A stretch of 64,000 nt of DNA from Macrosoma leucophasiata (taxonomy: Eukaryota; Arthropoda; Insecta; Lepidoptera; Hedylidae). Shown one piece after another: positions 22,830-33,925 of this stretch (the stretch's first letter is position 1; the number at the start of each line of letters is the position of its first letter). The translations under genes and the position numbers were made by a program. The stretch spans positions 11,284,001-11,348,000 of the forward strand of contig JAWQUS010000017.1 in the NCBI GenBank assembly GCA_036365455.1. Reading direction: 5' to 3'. The notes under the pieces were generated by a model. The model worked only from the letters and a program-made list of their open reading frames with translations, did not search any database and was not told the origin of the DNA.

Positions 22830-23130
22830 TACGTTTACGTAACGCATGCGTGAGATTGCTAATATGAATGAGTGAGGTTCCCAAGGCGGGCGCGTATGCG
22901 CAGGGCGGGCCTCTCTAGTGGTATTGCGTTCCGTTATGTTGCGGTCATCAGTCTCTTGGAACGGGTTGCGGCCCCGGAGGCGATACACCGGAACTGTCAT
23001 TGCTGTATACGGCATATGCGGCACGTCGCGTCGCACGCCATCGCGTCCGACACACGCCACTCCGCGCCGCGCCACTTGCGTGTCTCCCCACAGTAAGGTT
23101 CGACCCACACTGACGTAGGCGAAGCAAAGC
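22830..23130. promoter_or_regulatory. CpG-rich island with overlapping open frames
   Basis: Much more GC- and CpG-rich than the flanks (gtcgcgtcgcacgccatcgc). Both strands are open in several frames here, including a 157-codon minus-strand frame (22662-23135). That frame has no recognisable domain, and low stop density is expected in GC-rich sequence, so I do not call it a gene. Candidate promoter, first exon or conserved regulatory DNA. Confidence 0.25.
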
Positions 23131-23135
23131 GTCAA

Positions 23136-24294
23136 TTAGATATGTACATAGCTTAATGACCCCTATCACTACAATAAAATGCGCGCTAATCAGCGCACGC
23201 GCGTTCCTTTTTGACACGCTTTTTAGGTCAATCTGTTGTAAAGGAATGTGTCAAACTATATTACTACATTTCATGCATTGTTGTATTATCAATTTATTAG
23301 GTAATTTTGAGCAGCTCTTAAAAGTGTTGAATGTTATTTTGATAAAGTGTGGTAGAATAATAATATATCAACGATATAGATAAGGGCAAAATTGGCAAAA
23401 TAAACGGTCCATAAATTCCTAAAATTACCCTTTTTACATGGTTTAAGTAATTATGTTTTAATTTTATCGTTATCTTAAAAAATAGTGTTTGCTATTTGCT
23501 ACTAATATAATATAGTTTGAGATCTTACTACTATTACAAAGTTTAATGCTCTTTACAACAGGCAAACTCCCGCATCACATTTGTAAGTTATAAACAACTA
23601 ATAAACGAGAATAAATTACAACTGATTGATATTCGATCGAAAAAAACGTTACGAGTACTTATTAGTCAGAATGATATGTGATGTGATGACAATAGTGTTC
23701 AATCTGTGTAATTAATAGATACAGTTCCTGTACAATAGCACCCGTATGCGTACGCCGCGCCGAGGCGGGGAAAGACGATGGGTATGAATTATGTATGAAT
23801 AGATAACTGTAGAAGCGCGTGCGCCAGAGCAATAATGCTCTACAAATGGGGTGGGAGCTGATGAAAAATCATTATTCATTAATGAATATTCAAGAAAGCT
23901 TTGATTAATCGTAAGTGGCCATAATTGACTGCAATAACACATGATGAGTTGATTGAAAACTACTATTAGGGTATTCAGTATCTATTGATATAATAGCCTC
24001 CATAATATTCAAACAACGATATGTTAGCAGACAATTCAAATTAACACCAACCACTCAGAGAAGAATTTATCAACGATATAGATATAGATTATTGACGGTA
24101 GGTACCTAATGCAAAACCGAGACAGAAACAAAAAAACGTTTGCTACGAAACCAAATGTATAAAAAGAAAGATACCTATGTTGCAGTACCTACCCAATTCT
24201 GCAAGACTATAGTAGTCAACAGGTCAATCTATGCTCAATAGCAAGTTTGGTAGTAAGATAACGACCACACCATCTGACATAAAATAGTTAATGT
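23136..24294. other. unassigned AT-rich sequence
   Basis: A short alternating palindrome lies at about 23178-23203 (gcgcgctaatcagcgcacgc). A 76-codon minus-strand frame at 23712-23942 has no features. Confidence 0.5.
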
Positions 24295-24319
24295 TTAACG
24301 CTGCTTTTTTTTTTTTTTT

Positions 24320-24801
24320 GTTATTATGGCATTTTATTGTTAATACGCATATTGCCAGTGTCAAGTAAAACGATAATTCGTATTTATTTAAGCAGCGTCA
24401 AAGTATAATATCAAGTATAATATGTAAGTATCAAGTATATAAGTTATCAAGTATAATATGTCAGTCAAGTGAGTTACAGTCAAGTTAAGTCGAGTAAAGC
24501 GATGGCTACTTTACCAGAACATTTACAATGAAGTTTTGGAGGCAACCTGAAAGGTCGTGTTTTCGCACTGTTATTCTATTTCACTATACACGGGCACTGT
24601 AATAAACCTATATCAAACAAAATGCCCCCAACTTTATTCAATATAACTTAAAAATACACCAAGAAAATGAAATAAAATAAGAGCACCATACGCCTCTTTC
24701 AAGGTTCCCGCCAAAACCTCTTAACGCTGCTTATAAACATACGAATACGAAATATCGTTTTACTTGACAGTGGCAATATGCGTAATAGCGATGCCATTAT
24801 A
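24320..24801. mobile_element. inverted-repeat MITE with ~80-bp arms
   Basis: Left arm 24320-24400 and right arm 24721-24801 are reverse complements with some mismatches; the shared core includes acgcatattgcca and tgtcaagtaaaacgat. The inner edges are aagcagcgt on the left and its complement on the right. The ~320-base interior has a small AAGTATAATAT-type reiteration (24406-24465) and no coding frame. A run of 15 or more T precedes the left arm. No target duplication was resolved. No other copy is in the window. Confidence 0.82.
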
Positions 24802-24823
24802 AATTAAAAGAAAAAAACCCTGT

Positions 24824-25332
24824 TTAATGATGTAATGCATTATGCAACCCGGTACCATAATTATTAGACACTTTTAATTAAATTACTAAACCTCAAAAGT
24901 AATTTTCTTTACCTTATAGCATATCTAAACCAAAATAATATTAATAAGCACTCTTACAACATTAGTCTCATAAAAAGCATAATCTAAAAAGCATATAGTT
25001 TTTATCACGAACTGAGACCGTAAAATAGGTTTTACCTCAAGAACAATTTTAATTAAGCGAAGACGGGTTCGTTTACTGCAAACCTTGGGGTAAATGTGAG
25101 TGGGTTAGTCCGCAGAGACCGGCAGATGGTCTGCGCCGAATGCAAACGATTATATATACGAGTATCTAACCAAATGGGACGAGGCAATTATTTGACTTAT
25201 AAACATTTCCGAACGAACTTCTGTGTCGAGCATATTTATATTTACATACTGTCATATTCTAACTAGGACGGCATCGGGATTTGGGAACCCCGAAAGTGGA
25301 AGAATTCTCTTTTAGTGTCAAAGAATTGTTCG
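24824..25332. other. unique AT-rich sequence
   Basis: Nothing recognised. Confidence 0.55.
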
Positions 25333-25545
25333 GTTGACTGACTGCAATGTTGGTCATTTATTTCAATGTGGTGGTAGTAAGTGCAATAACGCAAGATGGG
25401 CATCAGCGTCCTGTAATGAGACTATCGGCAATCCGCATTCTAAGCGTGGCGATTATGGCATATATCCCCTTATGTGGGAGGCTTTGGTCCAGCAGTGGAC
25501 GATTATCGGCTGAAGTTATGATGGTGATGACAAATTCTAGCTGTC
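25333..25545 (+). mobile_element. AGCAGTGGACGTC repeat, copy a
   Basis: Shares, in order, ggtggtagtaagtgcaataa, cagcgtcctg, gcgtggcgattatggcatat and ggtccagcagtggacgatt with copies at 29229 and 55180. The 3' tail (ggctgaagttatgatggtg) grades into a GAT-rich end. It resembles a truncated LINE (RTE-like) tail, but I see no reverse-transcriptase motif, so the class is inferred. Confidence 0.75.
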
Positions 25546-26824
25546 CCGGTGATCTTCGTATCCCAATGGCGGTTTAAAAAAAAAACAGCCTTTCCTCAGA
25601 CCTACCGAATTACACAACAAAAGCATAAAATCGGTTTGATTGCAAACACTGTGACACAAGAATTTTATGATGAGCAGCTTTTACTATCTTAAATAAAGAA
25701 AGGGGCAAAAGTGGGACGAAACAGTACACAGATAATTTGCTCTTCTGTTAATTAGTTAAAAGAATAACTTTACCATTTATAAACACGAGAAAAAAATATT
25801 TTATATTTACTTTATTTTGACAAGATCTTATGTTCATCAACTAAAAAATGAAAACGAGCGTCGAAAAGAAATGTTCGAAACATGTAAATTCATACTTATA
25901 CGTTTTCCTGAAAATTTCAATAATGATAATGGTCAAATTTCGAGTTGAGGGCGAACACTCGTTAAAATAAATGTGTTTTCATATACCTTTTAATGATAAC
26001 AGGACTCGTTTATCGTTGGCAAAGATGTATTAATAATTCATAATCTTTTCTCATATTGTTATTGTTTCTCGCTACATGTTCGGTCAAGGTTCAACTGAAA
26101 GGTTACCGTACGTCAAGTTTGAACGTACTATTTTAATATTCTCTGAGAATCGACGTCATTTGAATAGATTTAACACATTATTAATGTTTGACGTACCTCT
26201 TGTTCAGCGTCATGACTGGTTATGAAAATATAATGGATAATAATATGAATAAACTCAAATAATTTTGACGAATATACGAGAATACATAAAATTTGTGTTT
26301 TTATGACAACATAGGAAGTAAGTAATACTTAGCCGAGCATTAACGGTTTAACAAACTTTCACTTGGCTATTTTACACGGAATCACGTTGATTTGAACATG
26401 AATAAATGACTCGTGAGAAAGTATATGATTAAAAGATAATTTGACTAAAGTCAAATAAATTGAACACACAATTGGTGCAGACAGATTTATAAATAACTCG
26501 CTAAACACTGCTGTAAGCTTCACTTTGGTTTTGTCTGATATAAATTATTACGGAGGTTATCTATTCTCGTGGGTATTTAGGGGTAAGAAGAATGAAACTC
26601 CTTTCTATAGAAACGAAACCTTCTTTTAAACGGTAATCCTTCGACTATTTTAAGACTTTGTTGTAGATAAACATAGAGAAGTCGATTTTTTATCGAAAGA
26701 AAGACGCTGAAAATATTTCGATTGGAATTAAATTAACTTTATTTTTGTAGGTAGGTACTCAATCAATTGGGATATCAAATGACCCATTAACAACAGTTTT
26801 GTTTTAAATCAACATAATCCAACC
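25546..26824. other. unassigned AT-rich sequence
   Basis: About 25618-25665 carries cactgtgacacaagaatttt, also seen near 27965, possibly the tail of another interspersed family. Otherwise nothing recognised. Confidence 0.5.
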
Positions 26825-26912
26825 GGCATTGGAGCAGCGCGGTGGAGTAAGCTCCAGGCCTCAGAAGGGGAGAGACTCGTGCCCAGCAGTGGGACGTATC
26901 AGGGTTATTTAT
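26825..26912 (+). mobile_element. LINE 3' end fragment (RTE-like)
   Basis: ggcattggagcagcgcggtg... gcccagcagtgggacgtatc matches the well-known 3' end of lepidopteran RTE-type LINEs as I remember it. About 90 bases only, followed by a TTATT-rich stretch. Confidence 0.72.
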
Positions 26913-26925
26913 TGTTATTTATTAT

Positions 26926-27460
26926 GATAAAAAGTAAAAATAAAGGGTATTTTGTTTTAACACAATTGTTATCAAATACGATTAACATTTACCTGTAATA
27001 TTGCTGTAAAACGAGGGAAATGTTAAAAAATACTATTTGAATATTGCATATTAGCTGATTTGTGAAACATTATATTAAATTATGTCATTTCTCGTCTTTC
27101 GCAATTATTAACTGGCAAAGATAAGAAACTATTAATACATTCAGCAGTCGGTAAACGATTCAATAAACCTCATTCTACCTAGGTATGCATTTTTGAGAAG
27201 AACCTTGTTTGTGTATTCAATGTATAAGTACACTGTATTTGTACACATACACTGTATACATACACTCTACACGACAGCATAGTTTTGTTTACTGTGACTA
27301 CAGCGTACCTTTATGCAAAAGTATGAATTATAGAATTGGTAGGGAAAGAGAGATTTTGGTAAATCTTAATAATAATACACATAGGAACATAGTGTACAGT
27401 TTCTCCAGGAAGCAATGGTGATTTAACAATCCGTGTGAAAGGAGAAGTAGTAATGCTAAA
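26926..27460. other. unique AT-rich sequence
   Basis: Has a small reiteration of acactgta motifs (27228-27262). A 70-codon frame (27209-27421) spans it and is low-complexity. Confidence 0.5.
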
Positions 27461-27720
27461 ACTAGTGGTAGAGTTCCAGTGTGTTACATAATCTATCTAT
27501 CACTAAATGGTAGTGTTCAGTACCAACGTGTTTCTGTGTCTATGGCTACGGGGACATAACTACCATAGAGGCAAAATAATTTACGGCTCAGGGCAACGCA
27601 TCTGCATTTTGACCGCTTGTTTTTGTGTAGAGTAAGTAGATGCTTTTAAGCTGTAGTATTGTCTTGCCATCTACGTGAACGGCATGCTTGTTTGTCACCA
27701 TCTTTATATGTAAAAAAAAA
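27461..27720 (+). mobile_element. foldback family, single left arm
   Basis: From actagtggtagagttccag at the outer end to gcatgcttgtttgtcacc and an A-rich inner end. Diverged, with no right partner nearby. Confidence 0.8.
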
Positions 27721-27879
27721 TACTAGCTTATGCATTGATTATAATCTGTTCATATATTAAACTAACTGCCCCGACGAACGTAATAAAAAAAAAATGTTTA
27801 AGCAATTGAAAAAAATATATTTGGTGAGAATTACCTCTAACATTTAGGGATATAAAAATATACTATAACCGATTCTCAT

Positions 27880-27990
27880 ATCTATCAAATATACACACAT
27901 AATTTCGTTATGATCGGTCCAGCCGACTCCAGCCGTTTCAGACGAGTAGGTATTGTTACACACACTGTGACACCAGAATTTTATATTTAC
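27880..27990 (+). mobile_element. interspersed repeat tail
   Basis: tatgatcggtccagccgact then cactgtgacaccagaatttt. Similar to a common lepidopteran repeat 3' end, with a related scrap near 25640. Confidence 0.5.
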
Positions 27991-28461
27991 GTTGATACCT
28001 ACTTTAATTTTGTACCAACCTAATTTTAAAACTATATCTAAACGAAAGACTTATTGATGGTTCTATAAGTTCTTATTGTTAAAAGTTAACAAATGCTCCT
28101 CAAACTATAGGTATAAATATACCAAAAACTACCAATCAAATATAAATATTACATGACAAATCTCGGATATTTTAATCTTATCATTACCTACACATTATGC
28201 GCTAAAACAATGATACGGTTAGGAATTTGATGTACAGATGAATCTGAATAGAGCTAAGAGCTAACGTAAAATAAAAGCGTGTTATACCTAAACACTTGTT
28301 AAATAACTTACTCAAATATTCCATACTTAAAACCCAAAATGTAATATATTACGTAGTAATTCTTCGAACCACTCTCGCAATATTATATTCTTAATAAAAT
28401 ATTCGCAATCAACAATCAACAATCAAATAGATACCTACAATGAATAAAAGATGTCGTCGAA
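27991..28461. other. unique AT-rich sequence
   Basis: Nothing recognised except caatcaacaatcaacaatca at about 28406. Confidence 0.5.
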
Positions 28462-29002
28462 TAATAGAAACATGCTAAATACGTGTAGCGATAACGATCT
28501 TTACAGATATAATTGTTGACGAAACGGTGATTTTATGCTTCTACAAATGAAAAAAAAACTGTAATATAGTTTATTTGAATTCCATTCTTTATGTTCGTAA
28601 CCAAATGCCCAAAAGGTTAATTGAATTTTATTATGGTAACATACTTATTAAGTTTACTAAAACTTAAAATCTGCCTATATTGCGATATATTATGTGATTT
28701 GAGATTCTTTTTCTATTACTTTGTTTTTAATTGTTTTTCGAGTATTATTGTTAGGAATACAATAGAAACATGTTAGATACGTGTAGCGATAACGCTCTTC
28801 ACAGATAATTGTTGAGCAATGGGTTACTAATGACAAAAAGTCTACCACAGTTTATTTGAATTCCATTCTTTATGTTCGTAATCAAAAAGGCTAATAGAAT
28901 TTTACTATGATAATAGATACCTACTAATTAAGTTTGTTTTTTGAGTTTCTTTTTCTAAAACGATTTTTAATTGTTTTTTTCCAACATTGTTAGATATCCT
29001 CT
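28462..29002 (+). repeat. diverged tandem duplication, ~299-bp period
   Basis: Unit 1 starts at 28462 and unit 2 at 28761, both with aatagaaacatg followed by acgtgtagcgataacg. The shared block tttatttgaattccattctt and the end block ttttaattgttttt follow in order. Unit 2 is shorter (about 240 bases) through internal deletion. No coding potential. Confidence 0.87.
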
Positions 29003-29228
29003 GAACTTTAATTCTAGTTGTCTATATCTAATACGGAATTGAACATTATAATTAAAATTCTACTTATATAAAATATTACTCATTCTGACTTTCCTTTACT
29101 ATGAGTCTCTAAATGTAATAAATTATTACAACATATCTGGTGTAATATGTGGAGCGAGAATAAATGGATTTTTATGTAAATATAAAGCTGTAGATTTGAA
29201 TATTAAGCCATATATTAAGTCCGTCAGA

Positions 29229-29905
29229 ATTGACGTAGGTACTGTATTTGATCCCCAACGACAATTAGTGGAAGAGGATTCTCCGATAGTGCAGTTAGTC
29301 AACCGAACAATAGCAGTCAAACCATTCCAATAAGCGGTAGTAAATGCAATAATGCAGGGTGGCCAGCAGCGTCTAACGATAAAACTACCGGCACAGCGAT
29401 CACCAATCCGCATGACAAGTGTGGCTAGGGTTGCCATCCGTACTTTATAATAAAGTATTGTACGTTATTTCAAGCAATTGTACTAGGTATATACTTTATG
29501 AGAACAATAAAGTCCACGAAAATACTTTATTTCGCATGATTTGATTTGTTTGTGAATTTGAAAAGTTTAGTCCTAAGTATTTTTTCGTTAAACAAAAATT
29601 ATCGATTGTAAAGATGCTGTGAAATTGTTAAGTCGGGACACTAATTTGCTACAAATTGCAAAAAGCAATAAAGATATATTTTTAAAAATAAAAATATGGA
29701 GAAATAAAAAATACTTTATTTTGATTCAATGTACTTTTATTTTCTTACCTATAATAACCAATGTACTTTAATTGCAAAAAAAAGGTCAACCCTAAGTGTG
29801 GCGATTATGGCATATCGCCCTAGATGTTGCAAACTATATGCATCTCTGGGAGAGACTTTTGTTCAGTAGTGGACATCTTTTGTCTGAAATTATTGAATGA
29901 TTTTA
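29229..29905 (+). mobile_element. AGCAGTGGACGTC repeat, copy b, interrupted
   Basis: Left part 29229-29425 (through gcggtagtaaatgcaata and cagcagcgtctaacg) and right part 29795-29905 (gcgattatggcatatcgccc to ggacatcttttgtctg) together form one copy like 25333. The hAT-type MITE at 29426-29794 splits it, showing this copy is older than the MITE. Confidence 0.8.
29418..29802. mobile_element. hAT-type MITE with perfect 8-bp target duplication
   Basis: The element proper is 29426-29794 (369 bp). Terminal inverted repeats are tagggttgcc at the left and, reading inward from the right, tagggttgacc. Both sides carry agtgtggc (29418-29425 and 29795-29802), an exact 8-bp duplication as produced by hAT transposases. 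The interior is AT-rich and repeats ACTTTAT/ATAAAGT many times in both orientations, the kind of subterminal repeat bound by hAT transposases. No open frame, so it is non-autonomous. Confidence 0.93.
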
Positions 29906-29910
29906 ACTCC

Positions 29911-30871
29911 AAAAGAAGCTTGGTGAAGAAGGTAACCTTAACTGTTATAGTATTTCGGTTTTCTGAAGTTACAGACACAAAATTACTGCGTGTGGGTTAA
30001 TCGTTATGAAAGTGCTCTCCAGGAGCCTAATGAAATAAAATATTAAAAAAAATTATATAACATACCTAGATTGGTAATGGAAGTGGAACCTTTTATACCT
30101 CGGTATAGGTACGTCAATTAACGTAACCTTCCTATACAAAGGTACGGTAAGTTACTGGCGAATAAAAAATATTTCTTCTGGAGGTTATTTCCAAATCCAT
30201 TTCGTAGTTTGTTTGAAGAAAATAAACGTCTATCCTAATAAAGTTTCGCATCTATAATATGATTAGGAGTTACGTCATTAATCATTAAAATTCGAAGACC
30301 ACAACGATGCCGCGAACGAAAGCGAATTTTCCTCTAATCATTAACAAGATTATTAACAAAAGATAAGTTGATTTAATAGACAATCAAACATATGGGATTA
30401 TAATTTTAATTACTTGTTTAAATTATGTTCCATTCACACCGTTTAACGGTATTAAAGAACGTATCTAATTATAACTCGGACTATTTAAATATGCTTCATG
30501 ATAATGACGAAAGTTATATAGAGTGTTAAATGCGTTTATCGCGCTGTCTACATATTAATGAAGTCTTCACCCTTTGTGCATATGTATAAATATTCACAGA
30601 CGTGTACGAAATTTATCGTTGTAGCTTCCTCCTCATATACACGTAACTACACACTTACGTCGAGTATTAAGTTATCGGAGTAATATATCTGTGAAGCGTG
30701 TTTTGGATACCTAAATTGTGTAGTTTAAAGCGATAAATTAACTTTATCTAGCTGTGCAAATATTTTATTTCAACGGAAACAACGATACTAAGTCTATACA
30801 TTTCTTTTAAGTAATTTTGATCCATTTTGATTACCTACTTACTTGATTAACTGTCATCGTGTTTCCAATCT
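29911..30871. other. unique AT-rich sequence
   Basis: No repeat or coding signal recognised. Confidence 0.55.
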
Positions 30872-30950
30872 CCTGGGTTGCACCAAGATATTTGTTAAAG
30901 TTAAAGTTATTGTAACAACTTGTAGGAATCTGTTAAAGTTAGACTGTTTA
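30872..30950. mobile_element. half copy of the GGTTGCACC MITE
   Basis: cctgggttgcaccaagatat followed by tttgttaaagttaaagttat matches the left end of the MITE at 9837. The right terminal repeat is absent. Confidence 0.75.
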
Positions 30951-31101
30951 AGTTATAAGCTATTGCATAGCTTCTATCGCGGGAATTGAGCGCGGGGACC
31001 GAATTCAGAAATTCCGTAACGAAAAAAACCGGACGCTCCGGATTACAAATTTTAAACTCATTTAAAGAAAGTCATGTATAATTTCGAGGTCCGACCTCGT
31101 G

Positions 31102-31182
31102 GGTAGCGTGTCCGAGCGGTCTAGGCGCTGGTTTAAGGCACCAGTGTCTTCGGAGGCGTGGGTTCGAATCCGACCGCTGCCA
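31102..31182 (+). tRNA. tRNA-Leu(AAG)-like gene, probably decayed
   Basis: An 81-nt tRNA-Leu fold with a perfect anticodon stem (ctggt/accag) and anticodon AAG at 31135-31137, which reads CUU codons. The 7-bp acceptor stem pairs fully with one G:T, and the discriminator base is A. Box B (ggttcgaatcc) is intact. A long class II variable arm (tgtcttcggaggc) is present, as expected for leucine. Against function: the D stem has a T:C mismatch at its first pair, the T stem has a G:G mismatch, the variable-arm stem has a G:G mismatch, and the D loop looks one base short of the usual form. A short T run follows at 31188 as a possible Pol III terminator. No intron. Could be a low-activity gene, a pseudogene or a SINE head. 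Confidence 0.78.
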
Positions 31183-31328
31183 AGATTGTTTTTGTTCATT
31201 TTTTATTATTGTTTGTTTTTCCATTCAATATTTAAAAAGTGGTAAATATTAATAGAAAATTATTGTTTCATTTTTCTATTTTTTTTTCTTTTATTTGCAT
31301 TTTATTTTGTTTAAGTATGTAAGTATAT

Positions 31329-31360
31329 ATCTTCACACCAGGTCCCTAACGGAGTATCCA
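31329..31360 (-). mobile_element. SINE tail scrap
   Basis: The complement reads cgttagggacctggtgtgaa, the tail module shared with 37155, 47914 and 59837. Confidence 0.65.
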
Positions 31361-31816
31361 TTTAGTAAACTATCAAAATGAAATTATATTTAGTATTTTT
31401 TTGATGAAGAGAATCATCTGTCGACAAATTGCATAATTAACAAATTCCGGTTTGCATGAGGGGACATTTGTCGTTACCTAAGTTGCAATAAGATGCCTCT
31501 GCGATGCCACGCGGTATCTCAAATAACAAATAGTATATACCTATGTATCTCCATAATTGGTCAGTCAATGCGGTGGTCTTACTTCCGAGAAAAAAATCTT
31601 TTATATGTCCCCGAAACTCTGTCACTCCAATTGTTAATTCTCTTTTTTCCGCTATTGTATTTTAGAAAATAATAACTCTCATTTGAAGAATGTAATACAT
31701 CGAAGAGTAGGTAGTACCGTTTCTTATATTCTATTATAAATATCCTACTTAATTCGAGTCTGAATGCTTCCGATTTAGATTATTAGCTCAGATGATTTGC
31801 TATTCATAAATTAGAA
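31361..31816. other. unique AT-rich sequence
   Basis: Nothing recognised; the 62-codon minus-strand frame (31437-31625) has no known motif. Confidence 0.5.
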
Positions 31817-31970
31817 CTCCTAAGGTTGCACTAAGATATTTGTTATTTTTTTTTTTTCTAAATCTTTGTATACCTATACTACTTTTACATTAATAAAAGT
31901 TAGAGACGGATGAGAAATCTTACATTAACAAAAACTTAAACAAATATTTTGGTGCAACCGAACCTAAGAG
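31817..31970. mobile_element. GGTTGCACC MITE, full-length diverged copy
   Basis: Ends ctcctaaggttgcactaaga and the complement of ttttggtgcaaccgaaccta. Both terminal repeats are recognisable, and the interior is longer than in the 9837 copy and T-rich. Confidence 0.8.
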
Positions 31971-31972
31971 TC

Positions 31973-32867
31973 AACTAGAATGTGTAGGTACTCGTTATAT
32001 TGTTGAGATCTATTAATCAATGTTCACTCTTTTTTTAAAACGGTTTTAATTTGGTTCGCATGCTTATTCATTCATCATTCGCTCTATATTCTTGTTCATT
32101 CTTCGTCTCATGGAGTCAAAAAATAGAGTCTGTGGAACTCTCTCATATTTTATTATACTTTGTTTCTTTTTTTAAGGATTTTTTTCATAACGTTTAAGGC
32201 GTACGACGTAGCGATAAATAGATTAAACGAAATGCGTATGTAAATTTATTTTTAATATATTATTAATGTGAGTAATGCATAAATGTCTACTTACTACTAC
32301 TATTACTGCTATTTACTGTAATTTGTCTTTAACATTAAGTTATAAAGAGCATAACAATAATTCAAGGACTAAAAGCTGATTTTGAAATAATATATATCGA
32401 CTTATTAGATTTCAATATTGTGTATAGTTACCAACATACCTACTTGTATTACCGATAACAAAGGACGTTGTCTGAACGTGCTAAAGATAGACCGCACTTA
32501 TCTTTTTGATGCTACATCCGCCTTGTAGTGTACGTTTTAGGAAACTGCCCTTTGTTTAGTTGATAGTGTTCATTGAAAAGGTGAACAGTTAGTGAGACTT
32601 AAAAAAAATTGTATACTATACATGTCTTGTATTTCTCCATATTTATCCCTTTCATCTCCGTCGCCGTCGTCAACTTTCTTCTATCGCAATTTTCTTACTA
32701 GCACTCAATGTGTCTAATAGGGATGACTCAAAAATGCTGCTATTCCTCTTGGGAGGTAAAACTAGGATGAAATAGGAGTAAATTAGCCCGACATAACCAA
32801 ACATAAGGAAAAATTCAACATGAATATTTTTCTGTAAATATTCAGATGTCAGAAGTCAAAAAAATGG
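31973..32867. other. unique AT-rich sequence
   Basis: Nothing recognised. Confidence 0.55.
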
Positions 32868-33072
32868 CTCAACCGCATTACATAATCTAAGTACTTGCCT
32901 CTAAATGGTAGTGTTTAGGACTATCTTATCTGTAACTTTCGGCACACAACAACTTCATTTCAGAGGTGACAACTTATTTCCATTGAAACCCCTGGTTTTC
33001 TCTAAATGTTTAAATGCTACAGTATTCACTTACTATCAATGTTAATGTAATGATTGTTTGCCACTTCATGTT
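32868..33072 (+). mobile_element. foldback family, old diverged left arm
   Basis: Keeps ccgcattacataatct, cctctaaatggtagtgttta and the inner gtttgccacttcatgttat, with many changes between. Both the outer end and the right partner are missing. Confidence 0.65.
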
Positions 33073-33732
33073 ATTCTTGTAATCTATTAGAATAGTTTAT
33101 TTTTCTAAATTAAATGACAAAGGGAAGGTATGTGACCGGTAGACATTTTAAGCTAACTTGAGTTGCTGGCTCCCTTTGGAAAGTGCAATTTATACTGTCT
33201 AGACATGATAGTTGATTTATTAGGGACAAATTGCAGTAAAATACCTTTTCAATTTCGTTTCAGTTTCAAAATCATTCAACTTTGTTGCAAAGAAACTTAT
33301 TTTCCTACAAAGTTGCAGAATTACGGAACAATTTCGATATTACATGCGGCAATACCTTTGACGCGTCTTGCATGCTTAATATTTATCGTGATCTATAATC
33401 ACGGTTTTGAATTTAAATAAATCTGGGAATCTGCGATCCACATTGTGGTCCTTCAATATTGTATCATACATTTTAATGAATATCACGATCCAGGGCTGTG
33501 AACAAAATATTTATGAACTATAATACCTATCATAAGCCTATTTATCTGTGAAATTATTTATAGGTTCTCCCAAGCTCCTCGACTCAATTTTATTATACCT
33601 ATCTGACCATTACAAATAAACGTATGAAATGTTTGTTTTGTGGCTTAAAGTGAAGATTTTTTTTTTTTTCATGACTTGTTTCCACTTACTAAATTACATT
33701 TATTCTTAGCATTAACTCTTATAAGCTAGTAT
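33073..33732. other. unique AT-rich sequence
   Basis: An 85-codon plus-strand frame (33163-33420) has no recognisable domain. Confidence 0.5.
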
Positions 33733-33925
33733 AGACCCGGTTAGTGGGCTAGTTTGATGACCGTTTGATTCGAAGGGTCGCGGGTTCGATCCCCGCACCG
33801 TGACAAATGTTTGTATGGCCTACAGATATTTGTTTCGGGTCTGGGTGTTTGTGTATGTGTTGTATGTGTACAACGCACCCACGACACCTACTGTGGGGCT
33901 GTGAGTGTAAGCGTATTTTATTTTT
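33733..33925 (+). mobile_element. tRNA-derived SINE, plus-strand copy
   Basis: A tRNA-like head with ggttagtgggctagtttgat and an intact B box (cgggttcgatccccgcacc), a body with ttgtatggcctacagatatt, and a tail gtgagtgtaagcgtatttt. Same family as 15847, in opposite orientation. The short frame across it (33807-34109) is incidental. Confidence 0.87.

Noticed and set aside
29126..29437. 103-codon minus-strand frame
   Set aside because: Lies across a repeat copy and ends in the hAT-type MITE; neither piece is coding in that direction.
31102..31182. SINE head rather than a tRNA gene
   Set aside because: No SINE body, tail or flanking duplication follows; the sequence reads as a free-standing tRNA-Leu, though a decayed one.
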